Shown: positions 41,401 to 54,900 of the stretch, piece by piece | Numbering within the stretch: position 1 is the stretch's first letter | Layout: every line of letters begins with the position of its first letter | Source: Aureobasidium sp. EXF-3400 | Lineage: Eukaryota; Ascomycota; Dothideomycetes; Dothideales; Saccotheciaceae | Assembly (NCBI GenBank): GCA_024195585.1 | Contig: SWBL01000011.1 | Span: 124,001-188,000 of the forward strand | DNA: 64,000 nucleotides | Reading direction: 5' to 3' | The notes under the pieces: model-generated | Told to the model about the DNA's origin: nothing | The model's input: the letters and a program-made list of their open reading frames with translations, nothing else | Databases searched by the model: none | Translations under genes and position numbers: made by a program

Positions 41401-44400
41401 TGTAGCAACCCAATGTGAGCTTGTGTAATCTGCTTGGGAAGCTTGTGCCAGTTCTTGATTGAGAGCTGGATGTTCTCGTCGCAAATACGGTTGAAATCTT
41501 GTTGGGTTTCGGTCTTGTTGTGGAGCTTCAACAATGACATGAAGGCTTGGAAGAACATTCGGCGAGGAGTAGGAGCATCAGAGACGGCCTTTATTATAGT
41601 GTCAAGCTGAGCTCGGTTGTCAGGCTCCTCCCAAGCATCAAAGTTGCGCCAGGTTGCCTCGAGGAAAAGATCGTTCAGATTTTCGTGCTTAGCGAAGTCA
41701 CCCAGAATCTCCCATTGTTGAAGTTTTTCTGCGCAGTAAACCCAGTGATCTTCCCAAAGCATGTACTCGCCTGGTGAGAACGCAATCGAGCCAGTACGAG
41801 CCTTGATCTGGGCCTGCTCATACATTGCTTGTGCCTTGTCCCAAACGCCATTCTGCTCATATGAAAGAGCAGCATTGGTCTCAACGAATTGGCATCTTCT
41901 GCGCCAAGTGCCATAGAAAAGGTCATCTTCTTGGAGAGTGGCGTATAGCTCGACCAGTGCATCGAGATTGCTCTCGCGAGTAGCAGGAGTATCAACAATT
42001 GGCCTCATCGCCAGCTCTTCAATGTAAGTGGCTGCACTGTACCAAGCATTGTAGTTCTTGGCTTGGAACTTCAAGACATGTGGTGGGAATTTGACACGTG
42101 GTTTGGCACGAACGATGCCATCGATCAAAGTAGCCACGCAGTTTGGACGCTTATCGGTTTGGCGTTGATGGAAGTCCTTGGTCAAGAGGTTGATCAGACC
42201 AGTTTCCATATCCTCACGATCGTCTCTTGATAGACTCGACCAGATCAAAGGGAAATAGGCAGTCCAGATATCGTGAGCCAGGTTTGAATCGGTGTGCTGA
42301 AGATTGGCCAATGATTCAAGGACGTCCTTCGTCTTGACTTCACCCAGATCTTGAACAAAGCGCTTGTGGCTTGCAATGAAGTTCTCGAACTCAGAATCGA
42401 GCATAATGTCAGCAAGTCGTGGGTCTGCAGAGTGTGTGTTGAATAGCTTCGAGGCGGGGAGGCACTTGAAGTCATCGTTGTGAAGCTTCAATGAACTGTT
42501 CATGTCAATTGAACCGAACATGAGGTGGATGACCTGACTGAGCCAGAAGCTGTCAGCAAGGACATCCCACTGTTGCTCGGCCAGCAATTTGAAGAAGCGG
42601 TTGGCAGCCGTACGGCTGAGGTTGCGATCATAGATAGTCATGAAACGAGTGCGCATGGGGATATCAGGACTTCTAAGGCCGATAAGGAAAGCATGTTCCA
42701 TGCGCACAGCCAATTCAGATCTGAAAATCTTAGGGTCCTCGTAGATTCTGATGACGAGATCGAGGAACTTGTGGTAGAGTGTCAAGTCGGATCGATTCTC
42801 AAACATGAGCATCTTCTGCAGCACGGCGGTTTTCTCCTTGAGAGTAGGAACGGGCTCTGTTGAGTTGAAGACCCATTCTTCAACCATGCTGAGAATCTTC
42901 TCGCAGAGGGTGTTGTTCTGCGATCTCTCGACGAGCGAGGCAAGAACACTCAGATAAGGCCTACGCTGCTCTCCAAGTGCAGCAATACGAGCTGAAAGCA
43001 TCTCAATCACTCTGATGATCAGGACAGTGTTAAGGTCGACCTCTTGAGGATTAGCGGGAAGTTGAGCTGCCACTCCGTTTGCAGTGGTGACTTGCTGAGG
43101 CATCTGAGCCGCAAGATGGTTCTTCGCTAGATTGCCCTGCAGAGCCTTGAGAAGAGCGGGAATGTGAGTGTCAACACTATCGGCCTTTCTCTGGGAAAGA
43201 GTCCAGAGGATGTTGATACCAGCGGTTTGAGCTTGAGTGTCCTTGCCAGTAGCTGACATACAATCGCCCGCCAGAGTTGAGAGGAAATTGATAAATTCGT
43301 CAGTGGGACTCTCGGCATCAGGCAGGTCCTCTTCTGACTGTTGTAGAGGAACTGCATCCAGTATTGCCTTCATCAATGGTTTCAATTCAGGGAAGCCTTC
43401 AACGGGCTTGTTGCAATGCAAGCAGTCCTGAATTTCGGCAATTTCGCTCTTCAATGGCTTGGCGAGTAGCTTTTGTAATTGGGGCAGACGAGCCACAATC
43501 CACTCCTCAGATTTGGCATTGATGAGCGAGCGAAGCATCTGCAATGTATTGATGACACGACTAGTCCAGGCTTCCATCTTCTCATCCTGCTTGGGCTCAG
43601 AGAGGAGGATCTGTTCTGTGACCTTGGGGAACATGGCATCGACATCGATGTCATCCCAATAGCCCGGCGACAAGAAACGCCACAGTAACTCTAGCGACTT
43701 CCTTATCGTCTCGTTGGAGGTTGCAGTGGGCCGCTCCTTGCCTTCTTTGACATCCTTGCCCTCGTCGGTAGAGCTCGGGACAGGGAATCTTTCAGGCAAA
43801 ATGGCGATGAAGTTGACCATGTACTTTATCATCATTGTGCGGAGGGCGTATGAAGCTGAAGCGGCCTTCTTGTTTGTGGCAGGTGCTTCGCTATCAGGAG
43901 ATTGAGGACCGGAGAGTGATCCGTTCTCCTTCACAGTACGCTCTTCCCAGTGCCAGATCATGCTGAAGAGGTTGATAGCCAGTCTCTTATTCTCAGTCGA
44001 GGGATTAGGCAATTGTGCGACCTTGTTGAGCGAAGGGATGATAATGGATGCAAAAGACTCTCTAGCCTCATAGAAGAGGTCAGGGTGCCTAACAAGGAAT
44101 TGGAAGATACTGGTGAGCTGTGGCGTGTTCGATGTCTCTTCACTGAGAATGCGACGAGGAATGCGAGTCCAAGCGGGTGCTCTTGCTTGCTCACCTCCGG
44201 TTCTCTTGACAAGGACAGGCTCGAGGATTTCAAGAGCTTGCATGACGAGTGGTCGGCCTTCGGCTTGATGTGCTCCCAACAACTTGCCATAAATTTGTAC
44301 AACAATCTTAGCGGGAGTGTCGTAATGGGCAATGAAGTATGAGATCAATGCGTACGAAGCATACTTGTTGATGGTATCCTCGAGTCTGATGTATGTCCAT

Positions 44401-47400
44401 CCGAACATAATTACATCCTTGCGTGCATCAGACAGCATGTTGTGATGGTACTTCAGAAGCATAGAAGTCAGCTGGATCAACTCCATCCTTGACTGGTCGA
44501 CACCAGGCTGGGTAGGATCTTCAGAGATGTCACTGTTGGCTTGCGGCTTCCACAACTTTGCGTGCACAATGTCTGTCATGGATTTGTCGAAAAGCTCAGT
44601 ACCTTTGTTGTTGCCAAAGAGACTTTCCCAGTTACGCTGGATGTCCATGGCGAATATAGGATTCAGAATGTAATGGAACACGAATGACTTCATGCGCGGT
44701 GTCTTCTGGCGGTTGGTGTAGATATCGATACAGCGCACAGCAACTGAACGCTGGTACTCAACTGATGTGCTGGTGATGATGAACTCATAGATGAAGTGGA
44801 ACAAGCGGTGTGATTCTGCGAGTTCATCATTGGCGCAAGCTTGAACAAGATCGAAGAAGAAATCCAAGTCATCGGGCTTCTCGGACAGGTATCTTGTAAG
44901 GATGATCATGAGCTGATCTCCAACCTGCTCGACTGGTAGGCGTAGCGATGAAGCCAAAGTCTTGTTTTGCAACTTCTGCTGTAGCGATTGGGCTGCCTCG
45001 AACAGAGCCAACCTCGTCTTATCATGACTTGTGAGCCAAGCACGACATTCAGGGAACTCTGATAAAGACAGAGCGACATGGACAGCATTGACTGCTGCTT
45101 GGTCTTTGTCGGCATCGGCCAGTCCTTCTCCAGTCAATGGCGCCCAGAAAGAATCCGATTCCATCACAGCTGTACGTAGGGGTGCAGCTGCCTTGTCTGA
45201 GAGGATTTGGGCAAAGAACCTTCCTTTTGCCTCGTCCTTCAGGTTTGCACTGAAATGCTCCAATGCTTCTTTTGAATAGTGGTTGAGGTACTTGATCAAA
45301 GGTTCGCGGAAGGGGCTGAAGTGAGTCCTGCGCAGACTACGTTCAAGCTCAAGTACCCTCTCGACCAGCGTAGGGAGGAACTGCACGGCTGCGGCAGGGA
45401 GAAGATGGAAGACACCAAAGATGGCAGTAACAACACGCATCTTAGGGTTTTGCTCGATGAGAGAGAACGAAACCTTTTGCAAGCTTTGAGCGTCCGCAAT
45501 GTGCTTCATGTGGTCTAAAAGACGAGAACCGATCTCAACCTTGAAATAGTTGGTGAGAAGCTGGAGAAGTGTGCGCAGACCTTCGAGTCCTTCAACACTC
45601 AACTTGCGAGGGTCCTGAACATTCATAAGAATGGGCCTCAAGCCGCTCTGAAGGAGATCCTTGGGTAGCTTCTGAGTGGCTTGTAGCACTATCTGCAGAC
45701 CAGCGTTGGCGGTCGTCTTGACTTCGACGTTCCTCGAGTACAGAGACTTGAAGAACACGGTGATGATACGGCTGCGGTGTTGCGCATGCGGGGAGTTGTT
45801 AAACGCAGGCAGGCGAATCGCAGTGGTCAGCAGACGAAGGCAAGAAACCCTGAGATTGACGATTGACTCGGCACTTCTGTGCTCCATCGGCTTTGGTGCA
45901 AGTGTCTCGTCTTCAGCGTCCGCCAGAGCCAATGTCTCCATAAGCGATCGATTGAGGCGATCTTCAAACTGTAAGACCTCATTCTCCATGTCCAAGCAGA
46001 AATTCAAGGCGTCGATATATCCAATCTGCACTGCAAAGGGCAGCGCTCTAAGCGGTTTGTTGAAGATAGGTTGAAGGACCAACTCCTTGACTGGCTTGAC
46101 AATCTCGTACAGCTTGACACCAATGACCTCTGCAAGCAGTCGAAGACCATCTTGAGCTGCTTCGCGGACATGTCGGTTCATGTGTGACACTTCCCCAACG
46201 AGTTTGTTAGACACGTTATGTAAAAGAGTGTTCGCCGTGCCAATATCAGTTGTTGGTGTGCCTTGGTTGCATTTTCTGATTATGTCCTGCAGCACGTCTT
46301 TGGCTTGTACACGAACGTTGGCTGGAAGATCTTGAGGCATATCCTTCATTACGAAGAAGAGTGCTCGAATGAGTTCAAGTTGACGGTCCTTCAACCAAGC
46401 AGCGCTGAAGTTCAGCTTGTTGACGATATAATCAATGCCAGCAGTACCTCCAGATTTTGAGAACCACTCTTCTTCGAAGCAGTGATGGATAAGAGATTTC
46501 GTGAGCTCGCGGAAGAATGGCAAGCGCTCAACGCGATCTTCAGCCCCGAAGATCATGGCCGCCGACTTCCACATGGTGTCCAAAGCATTGAAAGCGACAT
46601 CGCGAACATCTGCAGAGTCTGAGGACAAGGTATCGGCGATTGCATCCGCAATCACTCTGCTATCGACAAATACGGGGCCTTCGCCGGACAATGGCTCAAA
46701 GGGCCGCTTGGCATGCTTCTCTTGACCGAGCGAACGGCCGAGTTCAAGGATTGTCAAATGCTTGTAGAGGCCGTCCAAGAATGGTGTCACGTCCTGCTTA
46801 AGTTCGGGAACTGCAGCAGCTAGCATGGCAGCCTTGATCAATTTGAGCAGGGTCGCTTGCTGGGCGTCTTTCTTCGCAACTGATTTTTCGCGCTCGGACT
46901 TCGAAAACAGATCATGTCCAACATCGTAATTCTTGTCGAACAAGTCGTTCGCCTGCAAGCGGACTAGTCTTGCGAAGTCCTCCGGAAGATTGTCATATCC
47001 GACTAAGAGCTTGATTTGAGCCTTGACAAGATTGAGTGCTTGTTGCTTGTGGAAAGCATCAGATTTTTTCGCTGCGGCCGCCTTTGGTTGTTCCCTGAGC
47101 TTGTCGATAGCGACATCAATGCCTAGCCTTGCAGGGAATGCTCTGTCTTTCATGGAACCGATGAGCTTGATATCATAACTAGCTTCGTCATCTGCATATG
47201 GCTTGTACTCCAGAGCAGGGGGCGAGGTGAGGAACTTGCGGTTGCGACCTCCCAACTTGCCAAGAATGCGCATAGTAGTGTGGGCATGGAAATGGCTGTA
47301 GGGTTGGGGTTTGAGGTGGTCCCACAGAGCAGCCATCAGCTCGTCGATGACAGGAGCCATTATAGGATCAAGGTAGTCAGCAGTAAGATTGTCGACACAG

Positions 47401-50007
47401 AGCTCCAAAGTACGCAGGCCTTGCGCAATAAGCTCGGAACCAGCACGAAGAGCCACAACGAGCGGTCGCATCAAGTAGCTCAGGTGGGGCAGCAGATGAC
47501 TGAGACGTGCAGGTACAGTCAGAGATAGTTCAACAAAGAGATCTCTGTCCTGAGGCTTGCGCGCAGAAGTGAGTAGATTGTTCAAAACCTCCAACAACAT
47601 CTCCAGCAAAGGTAGAATTTCCTTGTATAGGTTCTCGAATCTGCCACCTCCAATACTTCTGAAGAGTGATCTGAGCAAGAGGAAGTAGTTGGTGGGATCC
47701 TCAGCGGTCACTGATAGCTCGATGGATCTTGTAATCAGTTTGGTGACATGCGGCAGCAGGACTTGCTCATTCTGTGCAGAGAAAAGAGTGACTGCCATGA
47801 AGGACAGCTTGAAGAGTCTGAGCAGCACACTAGACTTCTGAACATCGGAAGTACCAACTTCCTCCAGTCTGCCCATCAAGAATTGCAACATCATGCCGCA
47901 GAATGCAGGAGACGTCGCCTCACTAGCGAGCAAGAATTGTGCAATGTGCAGTAGAGCAGGATGATCGAAGATCATCTCGTAGAGGTGTGGGATCTCGGCT
48001 TGGAAAACTTCATGGAACGTGGCAGGGTCGATATGATGGAAGATGGTTGCAAACGTCTCGAGAAGATCTTTCTCTTCTTTTCCACTGCTCATCATATGGT
48101 TGTTGGCTAAGAACTCGACTGGGTTCATCATGGGTGTTTCCGTGGGTGTCTTCTCCGCATTGTAGTAGCGGAAGACCTGAGCGCCCTCGTGGAACAGCTT
48201 GATGAGCACGTTGACTTCCTCAGCGTTGAATCCATAAGAAACATCCTGCCAGTTGGGAGGTACGTTGGCTGCATCCATCTCATCGCGGATACGAGTGGGA
48301 TTCGAGGCGCGCAACGAATAGAAGAGCGTCTTCAAGCCGTGCAAAAGGTTCTTGAATAAAAACTTGTTATCTGCCACAGGGTCTGATCCACGATCTCTCA
48401 GGTTGTTCGTCTTGATAGGCGTTGCATTGAAAATGTCAATCTCATCCCATTCAGGTTTCTGGTTGACGTCGGCAAGATAGTTTTCAGCACCGGCCTCCAT
48501 GGTCGTCTCTGCATACTGTGCAGAGGCCTTGACGGCGTTGTGATACTGGCGGTTCATCGATGCAAACTTCTCGCCAATTGCATTTAATACCAAGGTAAGG
48601 AAGTAGCGCGCATCTTGCTTGTCTTCGACCTTGGCCATGCATTCAGCCATGTTGAGCAGTAGCTTCGCACTCATGGTCTGGAAGCTAGTACCAGGATAGT
48701 CGTCATGCAAGTTTTTTGTGTAGACAAATATGCTCTTCTCGATCTGTGCTGGTTTCAAGTTTTCTCTCACATGGTGAATCAAATCGGCCAACATAGTGAA
48801 CGCCAAAGGCCGTAACGTTTCGTAAACAGTCAAGCCGTCGCCAATCAGAGTGCGTTCGTCGAGCAACTCATCCAACTTTGGCAAGAAAATGGTTCTGATG
48901 TTGAAGTTGACGATGTGTCTGATAGCAACCAAGAGCTCCTTGCGTGCACTAGACTTCTCTCTGGGGCAGTCTTGTAAAAGACGCACGACAATCTCTGGAA
49001 GCTCTGTCAAAAAGTCTGCGAGAAGTTTCTGGTAGACACGCAGCAAATAGGCCAAGAAACTCATGGTCTTCACTTGAGCAGTGACAAGCTCGCCAAATGC
49101 CGCACGGTTCTTGATGTCTTTAGCCACACCAACAAAGGTTGTCCCCCTTTCTCTAGCCTCCTCGTGCGCTCTCTTTTGTGGCCCAGCTTGGAGTGAAAGG
49201 ATTGCCTTGATACGGTGAACAAATGCTTCGACGTTCTTTGCTACCATGCTACGATGTGCCTGGAAGATGCTGACAACGATAATAGGACATTCTGCGACGA
49301 GCTTGAATGACTGTGTTCCCTTTTGAAGTTGTCGAGTTTGAGGCTGGTCGCTACCGACTTCGGCAGCCAAGGATGTTGTTGATGCGACTGGTGATGCGGG
49401 CCTGGGAGAATTGTACTGTGGTGTACCTGGAGCGACGGCAGTAGACGAACCTGCGGCTGCTGGTGTATCGAAAGTATCCTTGACGGTCTGGTCCATGGTC
49501 TGGAACAGCTCCAAGATGAGATCCAGAAATGGCTGGACTTTGCTTGCACATGAGTTCAGGTGGTTCCTCTCAAATTCCATAATGATCTTCATGCAGAGTA
49601 CGGCATTGTCCTCGTTCTCGATGCGCGCGAGCTCCAACAACTTGTCGACGATTTGTGGAGCATACTGGTCGGTTACGTCCGGCGTGGACATAGGCAAGCG
49701 ATGTAAGATCTCGAGGGCGCAGTTTCGTAGTCGCTGTTCCGGCGATGTGCTGATGAAGACTGGAGAGCCACTGAGGATTTCGAGTAAGACGGGGACAAAC
49801 TTTTGCAGAAAGACAGGGTAAGTGGTGCCCTGGCACCAATGGTCCATTCCATCACGGATCTCGATGAGGAAGTTGCATTTTGTTCGAAGATCTGCGCGGA
49901 TAGTCAGCAAATGTGGTGGCGATACAAGAAACATAAAACAATCTATGAATACCTGTATTAGGATCAGAGAGTTTGCTCTCGAAGATGTCCAGGTTGCGCT
50001 CGGTCAT
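38463..50007 (-). CDS. TRA1: Tra1, activator-binding PIKK-family subunit of SAGA and NuA4
   Basis: A giant scaffold that links transcription activators to the SAGA and NuA4 histone acetyltransferases. Exon 1 (49953-50007, 19 codons beginning MTERNLDIFESKL) is joined through a 61-nt intron (GTATTC..GCGCAG) to one 11.4-kb exon, 38463-49891, giving 3827 residues, the normal size. Most of the protein is alpha-solenoid (HEAT-like). The FAT domain spans roughly residues 2600-3200, followed by the PIKK-like domain (about 3430-3770: LTIRGHDGSVHPFAIQHPT, HLPLMIPLSPGIRM, MRYPHKMSISRGTGNIWGS) and a FATC end (LWQAWL). The HxD/DFG residues of true kinases are absent (MSISRGTGN), so it is a pseudokinase, as in other Tra1 proteins. 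A basic, Ala/Pro-rich insert with KPNGDTAS...PKPEVPEPAKPK lies before the PIKK-like part. Confidence 0.97.
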
Positions 50008-51986
50008 GGCTGCGCTATGCTGCACGACAGCAAGCGGTGAGATCGTTCAGCGGAGATTCAGTAATCGCCTTCCATCAATGGAGCGCTGCAAATATCGTTG
50101 CTCGTGTGGGTGATTCTTTATGGGGTGGTAATGGTCGAGCGCGCAAAGTACTGTAGAGAAGACACGCGGGGTGGAAAGCGAGTTTGGTTTGCGACTTTTG
50201 GGTATCTCTAACTTCGGGTGTATTCGCTATACACTTGAGGAGTATTAGGGGTCGTGAGACAGAAGGCAAAAATGCGCCAATCGACTGGGTCCCAAAAAGA
50301 ACAAGCTGCCGTGAAAGAAGATGGTCGTTAAAAGGCGTGAAGTGTTGTACTGTGCAAGCTTGTAGCAACGAGGAACTGCCAGACCAGAGAGGAGGGCGCG
50401 ACTGTCGCGACTTCCAACTACGCTAGCCTCTATATCGTTAGTCTTCCCGCTTCCTGAGCCGCATCCGATTTGTCCCTCGGCTTCTTCCATCAAGGCTCCG
50501 ATCGATACTCCAGCACAGGCAATCTTGCGCAAAACTTCAAACCATCCCAGGTCACTTCTGGATGGCTTGACTGAACAGGACCAACACAGATAGTTGGTAT
50601 ACTGTAAGAGGTATCTGATTCGTGCGGCACTGTCTGCCAGTCTCTTGAAAACTTGCACAAAACTCAGCGCAGCCTTCCTTCTATGCCCGCTTGAGATCCA
50701 ACCTGGCACTTCCGTACCCCTACGATACGTGACATCCAGCAAGTCCTCTTATACACACTTTTTGCCTCCCTATGTAACCCATCGAGCACTCTATTCGCGA
50801 TATTCAAGGAGAGCAGCCGCCGACCATCTCGTGGCATGGCTCCTTGTCCGCCTTAGTTTCGATCTTCTGGAACAGCAGATTGAACCAGCCGTCGACCAAA
50901 CTGCTGTTCAATCGGTCGAACAGCTCTTTACTTTTGAGAATCAGAAAATTGGAATCTCTGTTCAAGAAGCTGTAGTTAATGGAGAACCCACTGAGCATGA
51001 ACATACGCGAACGTCTGAAGAAGCCATAAACCTCTCAGGACACGCTAAGTGCCTCTCCAAGGGGCTAGCATATGCAAGACGATGCTAGAGATGGGTGAAG
51101 ACTCGTTTGCTTCTCCCGTCAAGAGGGAGCAGCACTAAAATGTCCAGGTCCTTTTGACTGTGCTACTATGAACGCTTATCCTCTGTTACTGCACAGTTCT
51201 ACAATTCTACACCCGAGCCATTGCTCTGGCTGCTTCAAGTCTTCTCCGATTGGGACGCTGCTCTTTGACTTTGCTAAACACTGAGACCTTTTCCAAAGCA
51301 ATAGAGAAATCTGTAGATTCAACTATCGCGTGCAGCATATGTGTCGGGAGCCTCGAAGACAGTGTTCTCAAGCTCGCGATGCACTTTGGCCACTCTAGTG
51401 GTTGGTCTTGCTGCTTGAACTTGAACCATCTGCCTGGAACGGCCAGATTGATATATTATGAGAACCACCAAATAATCTATTGTTGCCCGATCATGGCAAT
51501 GGTCATGCAACATGCAATCCCGCTCGAAAACCAACCATTCCTACGATATCGGCTTCGAAGGCTACATCAGCAGAAAATTTTCTATGGTATTGCTCATCCT
51601 GACGGCGATTTAGATAATACCCCATGTCAACGCCGGGGAGGCTGGGGTTGTCGAGTCAGTGCGCACTTGCTACGTCAATGTCGAGATGGAGGAGGAAGAG
51701 GACACTAGGGTATCGTCAAGACTTTACTGTGTGTCTTTACTGTGCCAAGGTCGCTTTCAGAAATAGCAACCAAGTCAAGATGTGTCTGCAAGTAACGACT
51801 GCAACAAGTGACTGTAGAGCGGGCAGTAAAGTCAAAAAATGTTATCAGGGTTCAAGTATACGCTAGCCGTTTTAGGCCGCCCCTCCACGTCCATCCAAAA
51901 AATCTCGCGCCGACCATCATTTGAACGCTTCTTTATCCATCTCACTTCCTTTTGGTGTGAGCCTTGGTAGCTCAACATAACCCAAC
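50008..51986. other. Large divergent intergenic region between TRA1 and ADE6, no gene supported
   Basis: About 2 kb with two short-frame candidates on the plus strand (50594-51088 and 51250-51708) and one on the minus strand (50245-50742). None shows a recognisable domain, a conserved motif or a clean splice plan, so none is called. One GAGTCA (reverse of TGACTC, the Bas1/Gcn4 core) lies at 51653-51658, about 330 nt upstream of ADE6; such a hexamer can occur by chance. Confidence 0.45.
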
Positions 51987-54900
51987 ATGGCCTCACAAAC
52001 ACCTTACTTGGCTCTGCCAGGCTCTTCTGCTTTCTCTGGGTTCCGTACTGCTCGTCTTGCTGCCGCAATCGGCGCCACCGAGGTGCGCGCGGTATGGATG
52101 CATTATGTGAACCCCAAGCAGGAGCTCAGCGAAGAGAACATGAAAGTCTTGGATCAGCTTCTGAAGTATGGAACTCAACTCTCCACCCAAGACAGACTTT
52201 CACAAGTTCTTGTGGATGCTGTTCACCGTGGCGGTGATGCTAGAGACGACACCACCCGTCTCTACTACGTATCTCCCAGAGCTGGAACAATCTCACCATG
52301 GAGCTCAAAGGCTACCAGTATCGCCCATGTCTGTGGCTTGGAGAAGCAGATCAAGCGTATTGAACGCGGTATGGTCATTGCTGCAAGCTTCAAGGACGCT
52401 CCTGAGAAGGATGATATCCCCAACCCTGATGTTCTTCACGACCGTATGACTCAGACCATTGAATCTGGACCTCCGGATCTCGGTTTGATGTTCGCCGAGC
52501 ACGAGCCTGCAGAAGCTCAAGAAATTGAGCTTTTTGCTGAAGGAAGCACACCTAAGGAGGCTCTTCAAAAAGCCAACCGTACACTTGGTCTGGCTCTCGA
52601 TGCCTCTGAAATTGACTACCTGGTTGACGCCTACTCGAACCAACTGAAGCGTAACCCTATTGATGTTGAACTTTTCATGTTCGCACAGGTCAACTCTGAG
52701 CACTGCAGACACAAGCAGTTCAATGCAGACTGGACAATCGATGGCATGCGTAAGCCTAACAGCTTGTTCGGCATGATCAGAAACACCCACAAGAAGCACC
52801 CGGAGTATGTTGTCAGTGCTTACAGCGACAATGCAGCCGTTCTTCAAGGTGAACAGGCCAGTCTCTGGGCCCCCGAGCACTCCACTGGCGAATGGAAGCA
52901 GACTAAGGAAATCGTTCATTTCTTGGCCAAGGTTGAGACCCACAACCACCCAACTGCTGTTTCTCCCTACCCTGGAGCGGCCACCGGATCTGGTGGTGAA
53001 ATTCGTGACGAGGGTGCTGTTGGACAAGGCTCGAAGCCCAAGGCTGGTCTTTCTGGTTTCACTGTATCTGACCTTCTCATTCCTGGTCACGAACAACCAT
53101 GGGAATTGGATGTTGGAAGACCTGGCCACATCGCTAGCGCTCTGGATATCATGCTTGAGGCCCCTATCGGCAGTGCTGCGTTCAACAACGAATTCGGAAG
53201 ACCCTGCACTACTGGTTACTTCCGTACCCTGACCACCGAAGTTCCCATCGACGAGAACACCACCGAGATCAGAGGCTACCACAAGCCCATTATGCTTGCC
53301 GGTGGTGTTGGTACCGTTCGTCCCCAGCATGCTCTGAAGTCAGAGGAATTTGTTAGCGCCGGCGCTTCTCTTATCGTTCTTGGTGGACCCGCTATGCTCA
53401 TTGGTCTTGGAGGTGGTGCGGCTTCCAGTGTTCAGTCTGGCGAGAGCAACGTCGAACTTGACTTTGCCAGTGTACAAAGAGGCAACGCTGAAGTCCAGAG
53501 ACGTGCCCAGGAAGTCATCAACACTTGCACTTCTCTCGGACCCAACAACCCCATTCAGCTCATTCATGATGTTGGCGCTGGTGGTTTGTCCAACGCTCTG
53601 CCCGAGATTGTCCACGACGCTGGACTCGGTGCCAAGTTTGAGCTGAGAGAAATCGACAACGCCGACCGCAGTCTCAGCCCTCTACAAATCTGGTGCTGTG
53701 AAGCACAAGAGCGATACGTCATGGCCATCTCTCCTGAGGGCCTGGAGCTGTTCAAGAAGATTTGCAAGCGTGAAAGATGTGGTTTCTCCGTGGTCGGCCA
53801 AGCTAGTGACCGCGCCTCGAAGGAGGAGAAGCGCCTGATCCTGATGGACCGCGATTCCGAGAAGTACCCCAGCCCTATCGACCTTCCCATGTCAATCCTC
53901 TTCGGCAAGCCTCCTAAGATGTCCAGAATCGTGGAGTCCAGAAAGCTCAAGCTTCCGCAGTTCGACAGCACTCTTGCTACTTACCTTCCCAAGGTCTCCA
54001 CCAAGGACGTTTTCGGCGAGGCCGTCAAGCGCGTTCTTTCCCTGCCTTCCGTTGGCTCAAAGTCATTCCTGATTACCATTGCTGACAGATCCGTTGGTGG
54101 TCTCGTTGTTCGCGACCAGATGGTTGGTCCTTGGCAGACTCCTGTCGCTGACGTTTCAGTCACTGCCACCTCGCTTCTGTCTGGCGTCAAGACTGGTGAG
54201 GCTATGGCTATGGGTGAGCGTCCCTCGCTTGCTCTCATTTCTGCAGCTGCTTCAGCCCGTATGTCAGTCGCAGAGTCCTTGATGAACTTGGCCGCTGCCA
54301 GCATCCCCGACAGACTCAAGCGTATCCGTCTCTCAGCCAACTGGATGGCTGCTAGCGGTCACCCTGGTGAGGGTGCCGCTCTCTACGAGGCTGTTGAGGC
54401 TATCGGTATGGAGCTCTGCCCTGAGCTTGGCATTTCCATCCCTGTCGGCAAGGACTCCATGTCCATGAAGATGAAGTGGCAAGACGAGAAGACCAAGGAG
54501 GCCAAGGAGGTCACTGCACCCCTCTCATTGGTCATCTCTGCTTTCGCTCCTGTTGACCACATTGACAGAACTTGGACACCCACTCTTTCAAGACTCGAGG
54601 ATGTTGGCGAGACCGTTCTGCTCTTCGTTGACCTTGCTGCTGGCAAGAAGGCCATGGGTGGCTCTGCCCTTGCTCAAGTCTTTGGCAAGATTGGTGATGA
54701 GGCTCCTGATGTTCGCGATGCCGAGGTTCTCAAGGACTTCTACGACGCTGTCGAGTCGCTCCACGAGTCTGGTATTGTCCTTGCTTACCACGACCGCTCT
54801 GACGGTGGTCTCTTCACAACTCTCGTTGAGATGATGTTCGCTGGCCGCACTGGTCTTGAGGTCATGCTTGACGGTATTTCTCAGTCAGACAAGACCGAGG

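Noticed and set aside
50245..51708. Three frames of 150-165 codons in the TRA1-ADE6 spacer
   Set aside because: No motif, no consistent splice plan and mixed strands; I could not support any as a gene.
52305..53330. 341-codon minus-strand open frame
   Set aside because: Antisense shadow of ADE6, no recognisable domain.
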